Assembly: GCF_001642475.1 (NCBI RefSeq)
Contig: NW_019173975.1
Location: 1-64,000, forward strand
DNA from: Fonsecaea monophora
Taxonomy: Eukaryota > Ascomycota > Eurotiomycetes > Chaetothyriales > Herpotrichiellaceae
Direction of reading: 5' to 3'
Length of the DNA stretch: 64,000 nucleotides
Position numbers and translations under genes: made by a program. Positions 11,068 through 22,780 of this stretch are shown here, one piece after another (position 1 is the stretch's first letter; each line of letters opens with the position of its first letter). The notes beneath the pieces are model-generated. The model saw only the letters and a program-made list of their open reading frames with translations. It was not told the DNA's origin and searched no databases.

Positions 11068-12081
11068 TTTGACTCCTGATCGACAAACAGACAGACAGAC
11101 AGGTCTACACTGCAGCTCTTTCCGTGTCCCGAGTAACAAAATCCCACAGCGATTGAGAGTCAAAAACAAGCAAAGGCACAGGCACTCCGACAACAATGCA
11201 TCATTTACGAGTACAACCAACCACCCAATCACGCAGATCAGGATTGGAGGGGAACCATTTTATTTTTTCTCTCTTTGCTAGGGACGTGTAACTACTCGTA
11301 TGGAACTAGTGGCAGGCCTCCATCGGGGCAAGAAATAAACGTGTGACGCATCGCGCGCCGTGGGCAAGACACCGACCGCACTCCTGACACACACTCTTCG
11401 AGCACTGTTTTCGATGAGGCTTCAGCATGCCTCGGCATGGGACGATGGGTGGGTGGGCAAAGGGTGCCTCGGCAGAGGAAAACGAATGATGGATAACATG
11501 GCACAATCATGGATAAGTTGATAAGCATGGGTCCTCGTCTATCCTTGCATATCCGTGAGTGTTTGTCCTTGTTTCTGGCAAGGGCGACGAGTCAGAGACC
11601 TGGTCCGCCGGAGGAGGAAAGTGGGCAGTTGCACTCACCTGAGTGGGCTGACTGTTCATTACTCGGCAGGTGCAAGTCATAATACTTGTAGATCGCAAGA
11701 GGCCGAAAAGAGTAACTCTGTAGAAGGAGCGAGTCAGTGTGTTCTCTCGCTCGAAGATGGTCAAGAACGTTTCATGATTGCCGATGCTCGCGCGCGCAAG
11801 GTTCTACAACATTGTGATGCATACGTTTTGATGGAAATTATTACAAGAAAAACACAGGTAAAAACGATTGACACTCGTTCTAATATCTCGTCTCGTCGGG
11901 TTACTCATAAGCCTCGCTTCAACTATATACTGTACTTGTGACTATACTTCGTAGTCCGTCTCAAGAAGAAAGACAAATGTCTGAAAATGTTCCCAAAGAC
12001 GACAGAAGATTTGACCCCCCAAGGTCACCACCTCCCCCTCCCCCTTTCCACCCTCATAAATCTTTTCCCTTCTCAGACCGT
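11068..12081. other. Intergenic, no gene seen
   Basis: About 1 kb between the acyl-CoA synthetase start and the BVMO stop. A short CAGA run lies near 11086-11101. The reading frames present lack family features. Nothing else is supported. Confidence 0.5.
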
Positions 12082-14134
12082 TTACAGATGGGACTGCTGT
12101 TGAGGTGCACCGACTCTTCGAGGGGCCGTCGATCCGACCTCGCCCGTTCTCGTCAGAGCCTCCCGTTTGGCGCGCGTCGATGCCGGGGGGCTGTCGTCCT
12201 TTTCGCGGATATAGTAGGCCGTGTCGGCCAAGGGGTCCAGTTCCGTCTGGCTGTAACCGTTGCCGAGCCAGGCGAAGCGGTTGCCGTTGTACCGGACGTT
12301 GAAGTCTTCCCACCGGACCTGGTTGAGGGCCTCCAGGTAGTGCAGGGTCGAGCCGGGCCAGAGGGCCGTGATGGGAGCGTCAATCTCGGCGCCCTTGTAC
12401 CAGCTGCGGCAGGGCTCGGACCAGATGGTCTTTTGCATGAACTTGTCCTTGTACTCGATAAAGTCGTCAATGGCCTCCTGCTTGGGCGAGAAGGAGTGGA
12501 TGTTGGTGGTCTGGTAGCGGTCGATCACGCTCATCATCCAGTCTGCCTGGGCTTCGATGGCGATCAACACGGGTCCGTTGCCGATCGGGCAGTTCGGTCC
12601 CAGGAAGACCAAGTAGTTGGGGAATTCGGCGGCAGCAAGACCCAGGTATGAGTGCGGCTGCTTGCCCCAGACATCTTGGAGGTTCTTCTTGTTGGGGCCA
12701 ATGACCGGGAATCGTGGGCGGAATGACGTGTCGAATCCGGTGGCACAGATGAGGACGTCGACGGGATATTCCTGGCCGTTGTCGCAGATGCAGCCCTTTT
12801 CCGTGATCTCTGTGATCTCGCCGTAGACAACTTCAACATTAGGCTTGGAAAGGCTTTCCAGGTAGCCAATACCAGGTGTTAATCTTCGGCCTGTAGTAGC
12901 TTCTTGTCAGTATTGTCACGACCAAGATAGTAGAGGAGTCCTTACATCCGAGAGACCATTCTGGGATCAACCTCTCCTCGAGGTAAGGATTGGCGATCTT
13001 CTCCTTCATCAGGCCGGTGATGTAAGCTCGGTTTTCTTTCTGAGAGGGCGTATCCTTGATGAACAGGTTGAAGAGCTTGTTGGTATCACGTTCAATCTGC
13101 TTTCTGTACGTGGTGAGCGACCCTTCCTGCTCGGAAAACTTCTTCTTCTCGTCGGCGGTGTAGACGTGCTGGCTCAGCCCTTGAACGGGGGAGACGTAAG
13201 TGGGCTCTCTGATAAAAGTAATGACCTTGTCGACATGAGGCTGGATTGTGGGAAGAACCTGGATCCCAGACGATCTGACGAACATCACTCGTTAGCCTTT
13301 TTGACTTCCTTTATGCGAAAGAGATTTTAGTCCACCCACCCGTTACCGATGAGGCCGACGACCTTGCCGCTGAGGTCGACAGAGTTGTCCCAGGCGGCCG
13401 TGTGCAACAAAGTGCCCTTGTACTTATTAAGGCCCGGGATGGCCGGGTATCTCCAGGCGTTCAAGATGCCGCCGGCGTTGATAAGAATGTTGCAGTAGTC
13501 AATCGTCTCCTTGCCCGTGGCCAAATCCTTGACCTTGACGATATAAACTCCTCGGTCGTCGTCCCAGGTGGCTCCGATGACCTGGTGCTGCATCTTGCAG
13601 TATTTGCGCAGGTCATACTTGCGCGAGAAGTTGTCAAAATACTGGTAAATCTCCGAGCTTCCAGCGTAGACTGACGACCAGTCGGTCTTTGGCTCGAAAG
13701 ACCAGACATAGGTGTGGGCGGGGATATCGCATGCACATCTACAGGAGGCAAATCAATTAGTCCATCTGCTATCAATCATGTTTTGCTAAAACTTGGTTTT
13801 TGTCATTTGATGGACATACCCAGGGCTTGCATAAAATGTCAGTATATGCTTGAAAATGCCAATACGGAAGAGAGAGAGGGATTGCGTGGACTCACTATCG
13901 ATTTTCATACCATGTCCCGGCAATATCCTCGTTCTTCTCGTAAACGGTCAAGTCGAAGTTATAAAAGCTTCGCTGCAATTTGTAGGCAAAGAGCAAGCCA
14001 GAGGCTCCGGCACCAATGCAAATGACCTTGATATGTCTCTCTGCGTGGATGGGGGCATCTGGGAGACCGACCACCTTGTCAAGAACGGTCGGCTGCTTGT
14101 CAGCGTTGAATTCTGGGAGGTAGACGTCCGACAT
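12082..14134 (-). CDS. FAD-dependent Baeyer-Villiger monooxygenase with PTS1
   Basis: 593 aa in five exons: 13896-14134, 13820-13825, 13340-13738, 12946-13274 and 12082-12890. The second exon is only 6 nt and completes Tyr80-Pro81-Gly82 of the conserved ENRYPGCACD motif. The FAD fold is at residues 41-46 (GAGASG). The BVMO fingerprint is YKGTLLHTAAWD at 188-199, with Tyr where Phe is usual. The second, NADPH-binding Rossmann motif is GNGSSGIQ, and ATGFDTSFRP follows. Such enzymes insert oxygen next to a ketone to give esters or lactones and are related to the steroid/cyclododecanone group. The C-terminus QQQSHL ends in SHL, a canonical peroxisomal PTS1. The nearby dehydrogenases could supply the ketone. 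The substrate is unknown. Confidence 0.92.
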
Positions 14135-15952
14135 GGTCGAGTATTGTTCCCGAGAGCACACAAGTCGGGGCAGGATAGAGACTGAGAAAGACGTATGGGA
14201 CGAGGACAAGATGTTTCTTTGATCTAATGGCTTTGCAGCATATAAAGGGAAACAGTGCACTATGGAGGCGTCAACAACGACCTAGGAACACGCCACCACC
14301 ATGAAAAAAAAACTACCTAGGTAAACCCTATCAGGTGGTCCAGAGCTGCCACTTCGCGCTTGGTAGACTCGTCGACCAGCAGAACAGTCGATTCTTGTGG
14401 TTGGCGTCATACCACCCATGCCTTTCCAGTCAGTTGATCTGATCTGTGAGCCGCGGCAATGCACAAAAAAGGCCCGGCATTGTTTTCCTGGCGTCTCATC
14501 GAGTTTTTCGGGACGGACTTGGGATTCCCGGCTTCGTCCCGAGGTCGCCGAGGCTGGCCAATAGAACTGGCTGCGTGATACGAGTCGGAAACGAGGCCAA
14601 GTCTGCGGGGATTCGAAGCCTCGTCTGCCTCGTCTGTTGGGTCGAATGGAGGGATGCGGAGCGAATCAGAGTCCAAACGGCCCCGATGGAAGCGCTGGAA
14701 TGATCCCCACAACTCCAGTCCTCAAGGTAGACGATTATGGGGTTCACCCTCATGGGGGGGCCTCCCTTCCAAGTATTGAGGGCGGCAATTTCGGTACTAA
14801 CAGCAGCTTTGGCCTATGGGATGGTGCGATTTTCCACCAGTTTTGGTCATTGACTTGTACAGAGTAAGAGTCCCTCGTCCCTGCCTGCCTGAATCGTTGG
14901 GCTTTGTAAAGGGAAATCCACATCAAAACCTAGTCAGGGTATTATTGACCCCACCTGATTGTAATGACTCGAAGTCGAACCGGCATTTATGGTTATTCTG
15001 GGACTCCAAGTCAATACGGGGATTCCTTCCCAAAGACCCTCGCGAATGTGGACGAAACCCCACGGGGGAAAAAAAACACGTTTTGCAGAATCAACGACCA
15101 GAAAGAGGGCCTTCAGGCAAATAGATCTTTGATCTCCAAGCTCAACTTCAATAGAGTATCAATTAAGCATTCAGTGTGTTCTGCGGCTGCACCGAGAATA
15201 GGTCAGAAAAAAGCGATCTCTCGTGCGAGATACACTTTCAGCCGCCGTGTCTTTCACCAACGAGGAGAAGCAGACCAGCCAAGCTCCACGTGGGTAGCTT
15301 GTCTATCACTTGCGACAGACGTGCCGAAGGGGAAGGGGCGGGGGGTTCAAGGTACATACTTGGTCAATACGCGACAAACTAAGCCTGTGACTGTTTTATT
15401 CACAAGAATCTACACACGTCCAAATCACACGCGAAGACTTGTCCAGACACAGAACTCGTCCAGCTGGGATTGATCACATACTATGTTTCCAGTATCCTCG
15501 TCGAGAGTAGGATGCGCAGGATAGCACGGATGACAAATACAAGGGGGGGGAGGAAATGGGATGAAAAGACACCCCTGCACCATATCTGCATTAGTGTCTG
15601 ATAATAGCGGATGTTCTAGGCTGGACCATGTCGGCCAGTCAAGGAACCTTATGTATACGAGGAATACCTAATTGCCAAGGTCCAAAAGGTTCGCACTGTG
15701 GCGTCTGCCAGGCTTGTCCCCAGTTGGTCTCACCCCGGAATCACACCCCCTCAGGTTCCCCGTGCATGTATCGACCCTCTCCATTGTTGACATCCGAGAG
15801 ATTACGCATAAAAAGGGGGGGAGGGTGTGGGAGAGCTCACCAACGCCGAACCTCATAAACCCATCTATATTCATCTCCCAAGTCTCGTTTGCCCCAAGGC
15901 CGCCCCCCAACCTGCTCTTGTCGCTTCCTTCAGAGCCGCAAAATCTCTGAGC
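14135..15952. other. Long intergenic region, no gene seen
   Basis: About 1.8 kb between the divergent BVMO and MFS genes, so it contains both promoters. A CCTAGG pair flanks a short A-run near 14281-14322. Frames of 60-170 codons on either strand have no recognisable domain and unlike composition. No RNA gene was found. Confidence 0.45.
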
Positions 15953-18660
15953 ATGGACCCCACAAAGATGACTCAAGCTGAGGTTATCCACGAGGAGGAC
16001 AAGGAGAAGGAAAGTGAGAAGCACGACGCGGCCATCATCTCGCCGGACAACGAAATCGAGGCCTACGAGAATCGGGCCTTGGACTTGCGAAGCGTCCTGG
16101 GTATTGTGGTAGGTTGGTTTCTCCATGGTCGGATTGACTTGATGCTAAACGCACATATCTCAGGCGTTGGCCTTTACCTATGAAGCCTGCATCCTGTCAT
16201 TCATCGTTCCCGTCGTCATTCTGTTGACCATCAACGCCGACATTGGGCCTTCGACTCAAATTGCATGGGTCGCCCAAGCCTGGACTGTTGGTGGCGCGGT
16301 CACTCAGACCGTGGCCGGTCGTTGCAGCGACATCTTTGGTCGCCGGAACTTCTTCATCGCAGGCAATCTTCTTGGTTTAGTTGGTGAGTTGTCCCCTGCG
16401 ACACTGTCTTTTGAGAGTTGTTTGGACTAAAGATGAAAATACAGGAACTATTGTGGCAAGCCGGTTAGTCTTTTTCCTTCGTGTGATGGGGATGATCTGG
16501 AGGAAGAAGATGGTGCTGACTGGGTCCTTTTCAGAGCCGATAAGGTCAACCAAGTTATTGCTGGCACAGCCTTGATGGTGCGCTTAACATCTGACCCAAC
16601 GTCGAACCCGACTTTTGCTGACCTGTCCTAGGGTGTCGCTGGTGGTATTCAGCAAATCGCGTATGCGGCCGCCAACGAGATTGTCCCCCGAAAACATCGA
16701 GGCAGCGCCATCGCCTTTATGAATGTGTTTGCGCTCCCCGGGTCAGCATTTGGCTCCGTCATTGGTGAGTTGAACGAAGCCTGATATCGTCGTGCGGCAT
16801 CTGCTGACCGTGGGTTTTGTCCATAGCATATGCGATCGTTGCGGATTTGAATTGGCGCTGGACATTCTATCTCGGGGCCATTGCCAACGGCTGGGCGTTC
16901 TTGTTGATCGCCATCTTTTACTGGCCCCCTGGCTTTGTTGGCCTTCACCCAGGAAAGACCAGGTTCCAGCAATTCAAAGAGCTGGACTTTTTCGGGCTGG
17001 TCTTGTTTGGCGGTGGCCTGACGTGTTTCCTGCTCGGTATCTCCTGGGGCGGCAACCCATATCCCTGGACCAGCGCACATGTGCTGGCACCGTTGATTCT
17101 CGGAGGTATGCGACATGTCTCTCTTCAGATGCCATCTCTCTGGTGAAAAGAGAGGCGCAACTGACACTTTTGATTTCATCAGCTGTCACCCTCATCGTGG
17201 CATTCCCGCTCTGGGAGATTTACAGTCCCGACAACCTGGCCAAGCTGTTCCCTCCGGGCGTGATGAAGAACGTGAGGGGTTTTAGTCTGCCGTTGGTTGC
17301 GATCCTGATTTCAGGAATGTCGGTACGTGTTGGATCAGTCTCGCAATTCCCACCCGACGTGTCCGCTAAACAGTTTGTTTGTTTCATCGCATAGCTGCAA
17401 TCTCTTCAAATCTTGTGGCCCCAGCGTAAGTCGCGTCCAGGAAACCCCTCCGGATGACAAGAAACTGACGTGAGAGCAGAGGTGCAGTACTTGTTCACCC
17501 AGGTGCCCAGGACCATTGGATGGTACAGTCTGGCTTTCAATCTTGCGGCAACCAGTAAGCAACACATTCTCTCCCTCGCACCACTGTTTGGTGGGGGTAT
17601 CCTGAAAGTCCCCGAGGCTGATATAGAGAACAGTTGGAATCGTCGTGTCCGGAACCCTGTTTGGCGTGGTCAAACGGACCAATTGGCAATTCTTTGTCGC
17701 CACATTGTTGCAGACAACCTTCATCGGCGCCATGGCGTCTGTGAATGAGAACACGCCCGCGCGAGGCATTGTGCTGGTGGCATTTGCGTCCTTTTGGGTT
17801 TCGGCTGCGCAGGTCATCGGTGTGCTCCTCGTCCAGTTTGGTGTTGAGGACAAGGATATCGGTGCTGCCACAGGGTGAGTTTGTCCCGTGTCTCTCTTCG
17901 CATTGTCCGACTGACAATTTTGAACAGTATTCGAGGCTCGACACTGGCCTTTGGCGGCGCCATCGCCGTCGGCATCTACAGCAGCATCCTGAACAACAAG
18001 GTCTCGGACGAGCTTGCGCCGCGCGTAGCTGAAGCGGCGATCGGGGCGGGCTTGAACCCAGATAACCTCGAATCCTTTATCGGTACGTTTGGTGATCTAC
18101 GTATCTATCTATCTATCAATCTGTCCTCTGGGGTTCACCTTTCCCCCGGCTTCCCCAGCCTTGGTAATTCCCCCCACTAACATGTGCCTGGTCTTGCAGT
18201 TGCATTGACGACAGGCTCTACTGCGGCTCTGGGGGCCATACCGAACATTACCCCGGCAATCATCAACGCAGGCGCAGAGGCTCTCAAGTCGGTACACTCG
18301 GACGCCTTCAGGCTGGTTTACCTCGTCAGTCTAGCCTTTGGCGGTAGGTTTGACCCTCATCCTCATCTCCCCCAGCACTCTTGGACGAGGAATCAAGAAT
18401 ACTGATCCGGTCTTGTGTTTGTGTGTGTGTGTGTGTGTTACAGGTATCGCCGTTATCGCAGCGGCGTTTGTCAAGAGTGTCGACCATAAATTGACCCAGT
18501 AAGCTACTGACATGCCTCTTTCTCGGTAAAGGAACGTGCCCACTAACTATTCTTTCCCCCCTTCCACAGCCAAAAAGCAGTCATGCTCGATAAACCCCAT
18601 CTCATCGCCCACGGTGAAGGTGAAGCCAAGGTCCTTCATGCCGACCAACATTCCGCCTGA
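15953..18660 (+). CDS. MFS transporter, TRI12/siderophore-efflux-like family
   Basis: 593 aa, spliced from 14 exons: 15953-16108, 16164-16383, 16444-16462, 16535-16577, 16632-16764, 16827-17105, 17183-17322, 17395-17425, 17480-17554, 17634-17874, 17928-18082, 18200-18343, 18444-18498 and 18570-18660. All phases agree. Exon 3 is 19 nt and exon 8 is 31 nt. A charged cytosolic N-terminus is followed by about 14 predicted membrane spans. The MFS motif is at GRCSDIFGRRNFFIAGNLLG, and TQIAWVAQAWTVGGAV is typical of the fungal trichothecene efflux/siderophore transporter group. It is probably a plasma-membrane proton antiporter or symporter. In this setting it may import the pathway substrate or export a toxic intermediate; the direction cannot be read. 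Confidence 0.9.
18421..18438 (+). repeat. (GT)n microsatellite in MFS intron 12
   Basis: Nine GT dinucleotides just upstream of the CAG acceptor at 18443, in the place of the usual pyrimidine tract. Confidence 0.9.
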
Positions 18661-20462
18661 ACGAGGGTTCAACTGTTATGGGACCCATCTCCTAAATTGC
18701 TAGCCTAGCGAGGATATCCTTCGGGCCCCGCTATCCATGTACTTTCACTGGGAATCCAGAAAAGGAAATACTCGAGTGTCGAAGAGCCTACAACTAGGAG
18801 ATGGTGTACAGTACCGAGTAGATACCGTTACTTATTAGAGAGCACTAGGCTCCGTGGGTTCAGATAGGCTCCCTAAAAGTGTTTGGTTTTGGGGCGGTTG
18901 TCCATTGGGTATTGATTCTATACAGTCAGAGTGCTCTAGACTGTGTGTCCATCGCCGACAGCCCAAGCTAAAGAGGGAGGGGGGGTGAATTCGTACAATA
19001 TTATTTCGACACTCTGTTCACCTCGCTCATGATGATTTGCTTGAGCCTTGCAACATGAAATCTGAATCTATTTCTGGTTTGAAGAAAGAGACGTGGTATG
19101 GTTATAGTATAACGAGTACAGAGTACAATCCCCAGTCAGCCCTCGTCTCCTGCACCTGGCATGACCAATAATAACGGCCTCAATTGTAATTATACATGCA
19201 TTTTCTAACTAAGTAAATCGCAGAGTATGTACATATTCCTTCTTACTCGCACTCATCCATGACGAAAACCTAGAACATATGTCCAGGAGAAATTTGACAG
19301 AGTTTGACGAGGCTGCCTATATCAAAATCCCATCAAAATCCCAAGAAGACACAATGCCTCGACTAGTAGCTGTGTACCGAGTAGATAGATGGCCATTACT
19401 GTCACAGCTCGGCAAGACACCAGCACCCGAGCAGCAAGAACCTGCACAGACAGAGGGTGTGAAATCCAAGACTACGCATTGGCCACCATTTTCTTTCTCC
19501 CCTCTTCTTTGTTTCAACACATGATTCTGACAAAGATGAAGATGATGACATTCATCGCCACAATTCCGCACGTCACTTACTAGCGTCAACGTCCCATCTT
19601 GGCCCCCATGGTCCGTGCAATCAGAGTTTGGCCGGACCCGTCGGTTACGAGTCGTTAGCCCTGGTATCCCCAAGTTAGTTGCCGAGCAAGGCTCCCCGGG
19701 TCCACTTGTTCTGTTTCCCATTTTCCTCTTTCCCCTTTTGGGATTGAGACCATCGAGATAGCGAAGGTCCACGCACCCATGGGCAACCCAGATGGTGTGT
19801 CTGTGGCTTCCTTTTTATGCCCATGTATGAACAAGCACTCATGGTCGAGCCTACCATTTAATCATAATGTTGCCGGCACAAGTTTGGTCTCTTCTGCCCT
19901 CCATGGTGCTTGTGCGCATACTTGTATTTGTAAGATAGTACGCCGTTTCCCCGGTCTACCATTGGTCGAGCCAGGCCTCTCCTGACTGGCTGGCTTCGAT
20001 CTGATTGTATAAAGGACCATTACGAGTAGGAGCATCCCGAGGTATGGGATTACCGGATGCCCGCCTACAACCGCTTCGAACCAGATTCCCATCGAGTGCC
20101 ATTTCCACCGATCGCTGAGAATGGCAACGTAGATCTATTGGTCTGTTGGCCCATTTCCGTTCGTTCTGGCCAGTGTTTCACTCGCGGGTCATATCGTGAC
20201 TCCCATTTTCGGGGCTGTAGACGTCCATCGACGGGTCCGAAACCGAGTGAGACGTCTCCGAGGTTGAGCGGCAACGTCGTCTATATTTTCAAGGACCCCG
20301 CAAGTGAGATCCCCCTCTTCCCATCCATCTTGAGGCCAGAACGTTGACAGAAAAAAGCAAACCTCATCATCGCTGTCATCACCATCACTACTCCTACCAT
20401 TACAAATTCACCCATTACTTTCTCAAGAACCAGCAAACCATATCCAAAAAGAAAAAAATAAC
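18661..20462. other. Long intergenic region, no gene seen
   Basis: About 1.8 kb. The last 150 bp before 20463 is CA- and CT-rich, a likely leader of the aldolase gene. A cysteine-containing minus-strand frame at 19317-19772 has no signal peptide or known domain and is not annotated. Confidence 0.45.
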
Positions 20463-21371
20463 ATGGCTCCCCCAACCGCGACATACACCGAGACGGTCGA
20501 CGTGGAAGACGTCTTCACCGCCACAAAAGCCAAGAAAGAGGAAGAAGGACACAACCGCCTCGTCCCCAAGGGCCACGAGTGGGCAGAGAACCCAAACGAC
20601 GTCCAGGTCGAGGGCTGGGTCGGCCCCCCCAAATTCACCGACAAGTTGCAGGAGCGAGAATACCTCAAGGGCCGGCTAGCGCTGGCGTTCCGCATCTTTG
20701 GCAAGAATGGCTTCGAGGAGGGCGTGGCGGGCCACATCACGCTGCGCGACCCGATCAACCCGCACATGTTCTGGGTGAACCCCATGGGCGTGCCCTTCAG
20801 CCTGATCAAGGCGTCGGACCTGCTCCTGGTGGACGAGGACGGTAAAGTCGTCGACGGGGGCCCCGTCCGCATCCTCAACCAGGCCGCCTTCACCATCCAC
20901 TCGGCCATCCACAAGGCGCGCCCGGACGTCAACTGCGCGGCCCACTGCCACAGCATGTACGGGCGCACGTTCGCCGCGCTGGGCAAGAAACTCGACATGA
21001 TCACCCAGGACAGCTGCATGTTCTACAACGACGTCGGGCTGTACGAGTCGTTCAAGGGTGTCGTGCTGGCCAAGGAGGAAGGACAGCGCATCGTCAAGGC
21101 CATTGGCAACAAAAAGGCCTGCATCCTGCAAAACCACGGCCTCCTGACGGCCGCTTCGACCATCGAGGCCGCCATCTTCTGGTTCGTCTCGCTCGACCGG
21201 TGCTGCCACACCCAGCTGCTCGCCGACGCCGCGGGCCAGACAAAGAAGATCGACGAGGAGGACGTCGACTACACCTACCGCCTCACCGGCTCTCCCGTGG
21301 CCGGCTGGTTCTGCGGCAAATCCATTTTTGATGTCGTGATTGATGAGCTGGGCGACAAGTACCTGAAATGA
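20463..21371 (+). CDS. Class II aldolase/adducin-domain protein
   Basis: 302 aa, intronless, ATG in the context ACATGG at 20463. It has the class II aldolase head fold with the Zn(II) triad His161, His163 (HCHSMYGRTF) and His225 (LQNHGLL), the phosphate/substrate loop GVAGHITLRDP near 87-97, and NPMGVPFSLIKASDLLLVD. The family contains fuculose- and ribulose-phosphate aldolases/epimerases and decarboxylases of oxo acids. Fungal stand-alone members often sit in catabolic or secondary-metabolite clusters. The approximately 60-residue N-terminal extension is charged and probably disordered. The reaction here is unassigned, probably retro-aldol cleavage or decarboxylation. Confidence 0.88.
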   Translation: MAPPTATYTETVDVEDVFTATKAKKEEEGHNRLVPKGHEWAENPNDVQVEGWVGPPKFTDKLQEREYLKGRLALAFRIFGKNGFEEGVAGHITLRDPINPHMFWVNPMGVPFSLIKASDLLLVDEDGKVVDGGPVRILNQAAFTIHSAIHKARPDVNCAAHCHSMYGRTFAALGKKLDMITQDSCMFYNDVGLYESFKGVVLAKEEGQRIVKAIGNKKACILQNHGLLTAASTIEAAIFWFVSLDRCCHTQLLADAAGQTKKIDEEDVDYTYRLTGSPVAGWFCGKSIFDVVIDELGDKYLK

Positions 21372-22780
21372 GCAAACGAACGAGACGCTGTAGTGTGTTG
21401 CTCATATGTGAATGTGTGACGCCGACAAGGGTGGATAGTGGAAAATCTTAACACATGAGCAACAACGTCTGCCTTGATTAAATCGCATTTAACATATATA
21501 TATCCCGTTTTAAATATCATCCAGTTCATGAGTTCCATCCATGGTCATGTTTTTAAACAAGGCTCCCTATAAACATGATCCCCTGATCGATTGATGGACT
21601 CTGCTGTGAATTCTGTACAGTGTAACCTCGCTTCGATGCCGTCAGGATCGTTTTTCCTCGACCCATTCCTTTAAATCTTGCCAACCCCCGAGCGAAAAAG
21701 AGGGGGTTTACGTCTCACCCACCAATAGAACAAATATTTGATACGCAGATCCTGAGATGGGCATACAGCAATCCCTTGTCTTGTTTCTTGTATCTAAATT
21801 TGGAGAGCATTAACCTACGTAGCCTACTTGTGGAAAGCAATCATTTTCGTCAAAGTGAGGAAACGTGAGCCACACGCTGCTGCAACTTGTTTCACATACC
21901 TAGGTATACACATATACACAATACACATACACATACATGGGCTCCCTAACGAGTCTTTGTAGGTACCATACATAATCATCAACTACAGAGTCGAGTCGGC
22001 ATTTACACGGGGTCTTTTTCCTTCGATGTCGCCGCATCTGGTATCCGGGGTCACCTCGAGCGCCTGAGCAATCGGCCACAACACACGGGGCGTTAAGAAC
22101 TGCATCCACAGGCCAAAGCATGACACGAGTGTAAAAAGGGGCATTAGTGGTGGCGGCGAAATGTTTGAACAAAGTCCGGGGGAATGAAGCATTGCCACAC
22201 CCCCCAGGGTAATAATACCCTTATTCCCTCCGCAAATACTACTTGCGTACCTACTCACCCCATCAGCAATGTTTTTTTCCGCAAGGAGTGGCCCTTCACA
22301 TTGAAATCATGCTAGCAGCGACGGGCTTTACCCTTGTAGGCTTTGAAGGACCCGGAGAGATTCACAAGCTATTTCTAGGAGAATACAAGTGCATCACTCC
22401 TTAACTCGTTGTATTTCCAGTTCCGCGCCTCACGCGAATGGAGCTAACTACAAAGAGTATTTTTGGGGCAGAGATGATGCTATGTGATTGGCCATCTTGT
22501 GTGGTGGGGGTCCACCGCTTTACAAGCACGAGGTGTACTTGTACTGGTCCTGTCAGGCATGTGGACATCTACAGGGGTAGGTCTTTAAACAAAATGAGGT
22601 TCAATGGAGGCCGCTTCAGGCTAAAAAGTGAGCAGTGGCACACATCAAATCTCTAAAGGTTCCGAGGTATGTCGTCTCGACAAGATCGATATGCTAGCTA
22701 ATGGTAGAGAAATCATTACAGCTCCCTACCAACTTCATACTTTCCAAGGTCGAGAGATTTTTCCCTGTCAAAGACTATTT
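21372..22780. other. Intergenic region between convergent genes, no gene seen
   Basis: About 1.4 kb downstream of both the aldolase and the SDR gene. It holds an AT-rich patch near 21480-21520 and a TACCTAGGTA-type motif with CA/TA repeats at 21897-21935. No coding or RNA gene is supported. Confidence 0.45.

Noticed and set aside
11938..12651. 237-codon plus-strand frame
   Set aside because: Antisense shadow of the last BVMO exon.
19317..19772. Minus-strand frame with many cysteines, possible small secreted protein
   Set aside because: No signal peptide, no conserved spacing, poor start context, and it lies in an otherwise empty intergenic stretch.
20676..21209. 177-codon minus-strand frame
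   Set aside because: Antisense to the class II aldolase gene.
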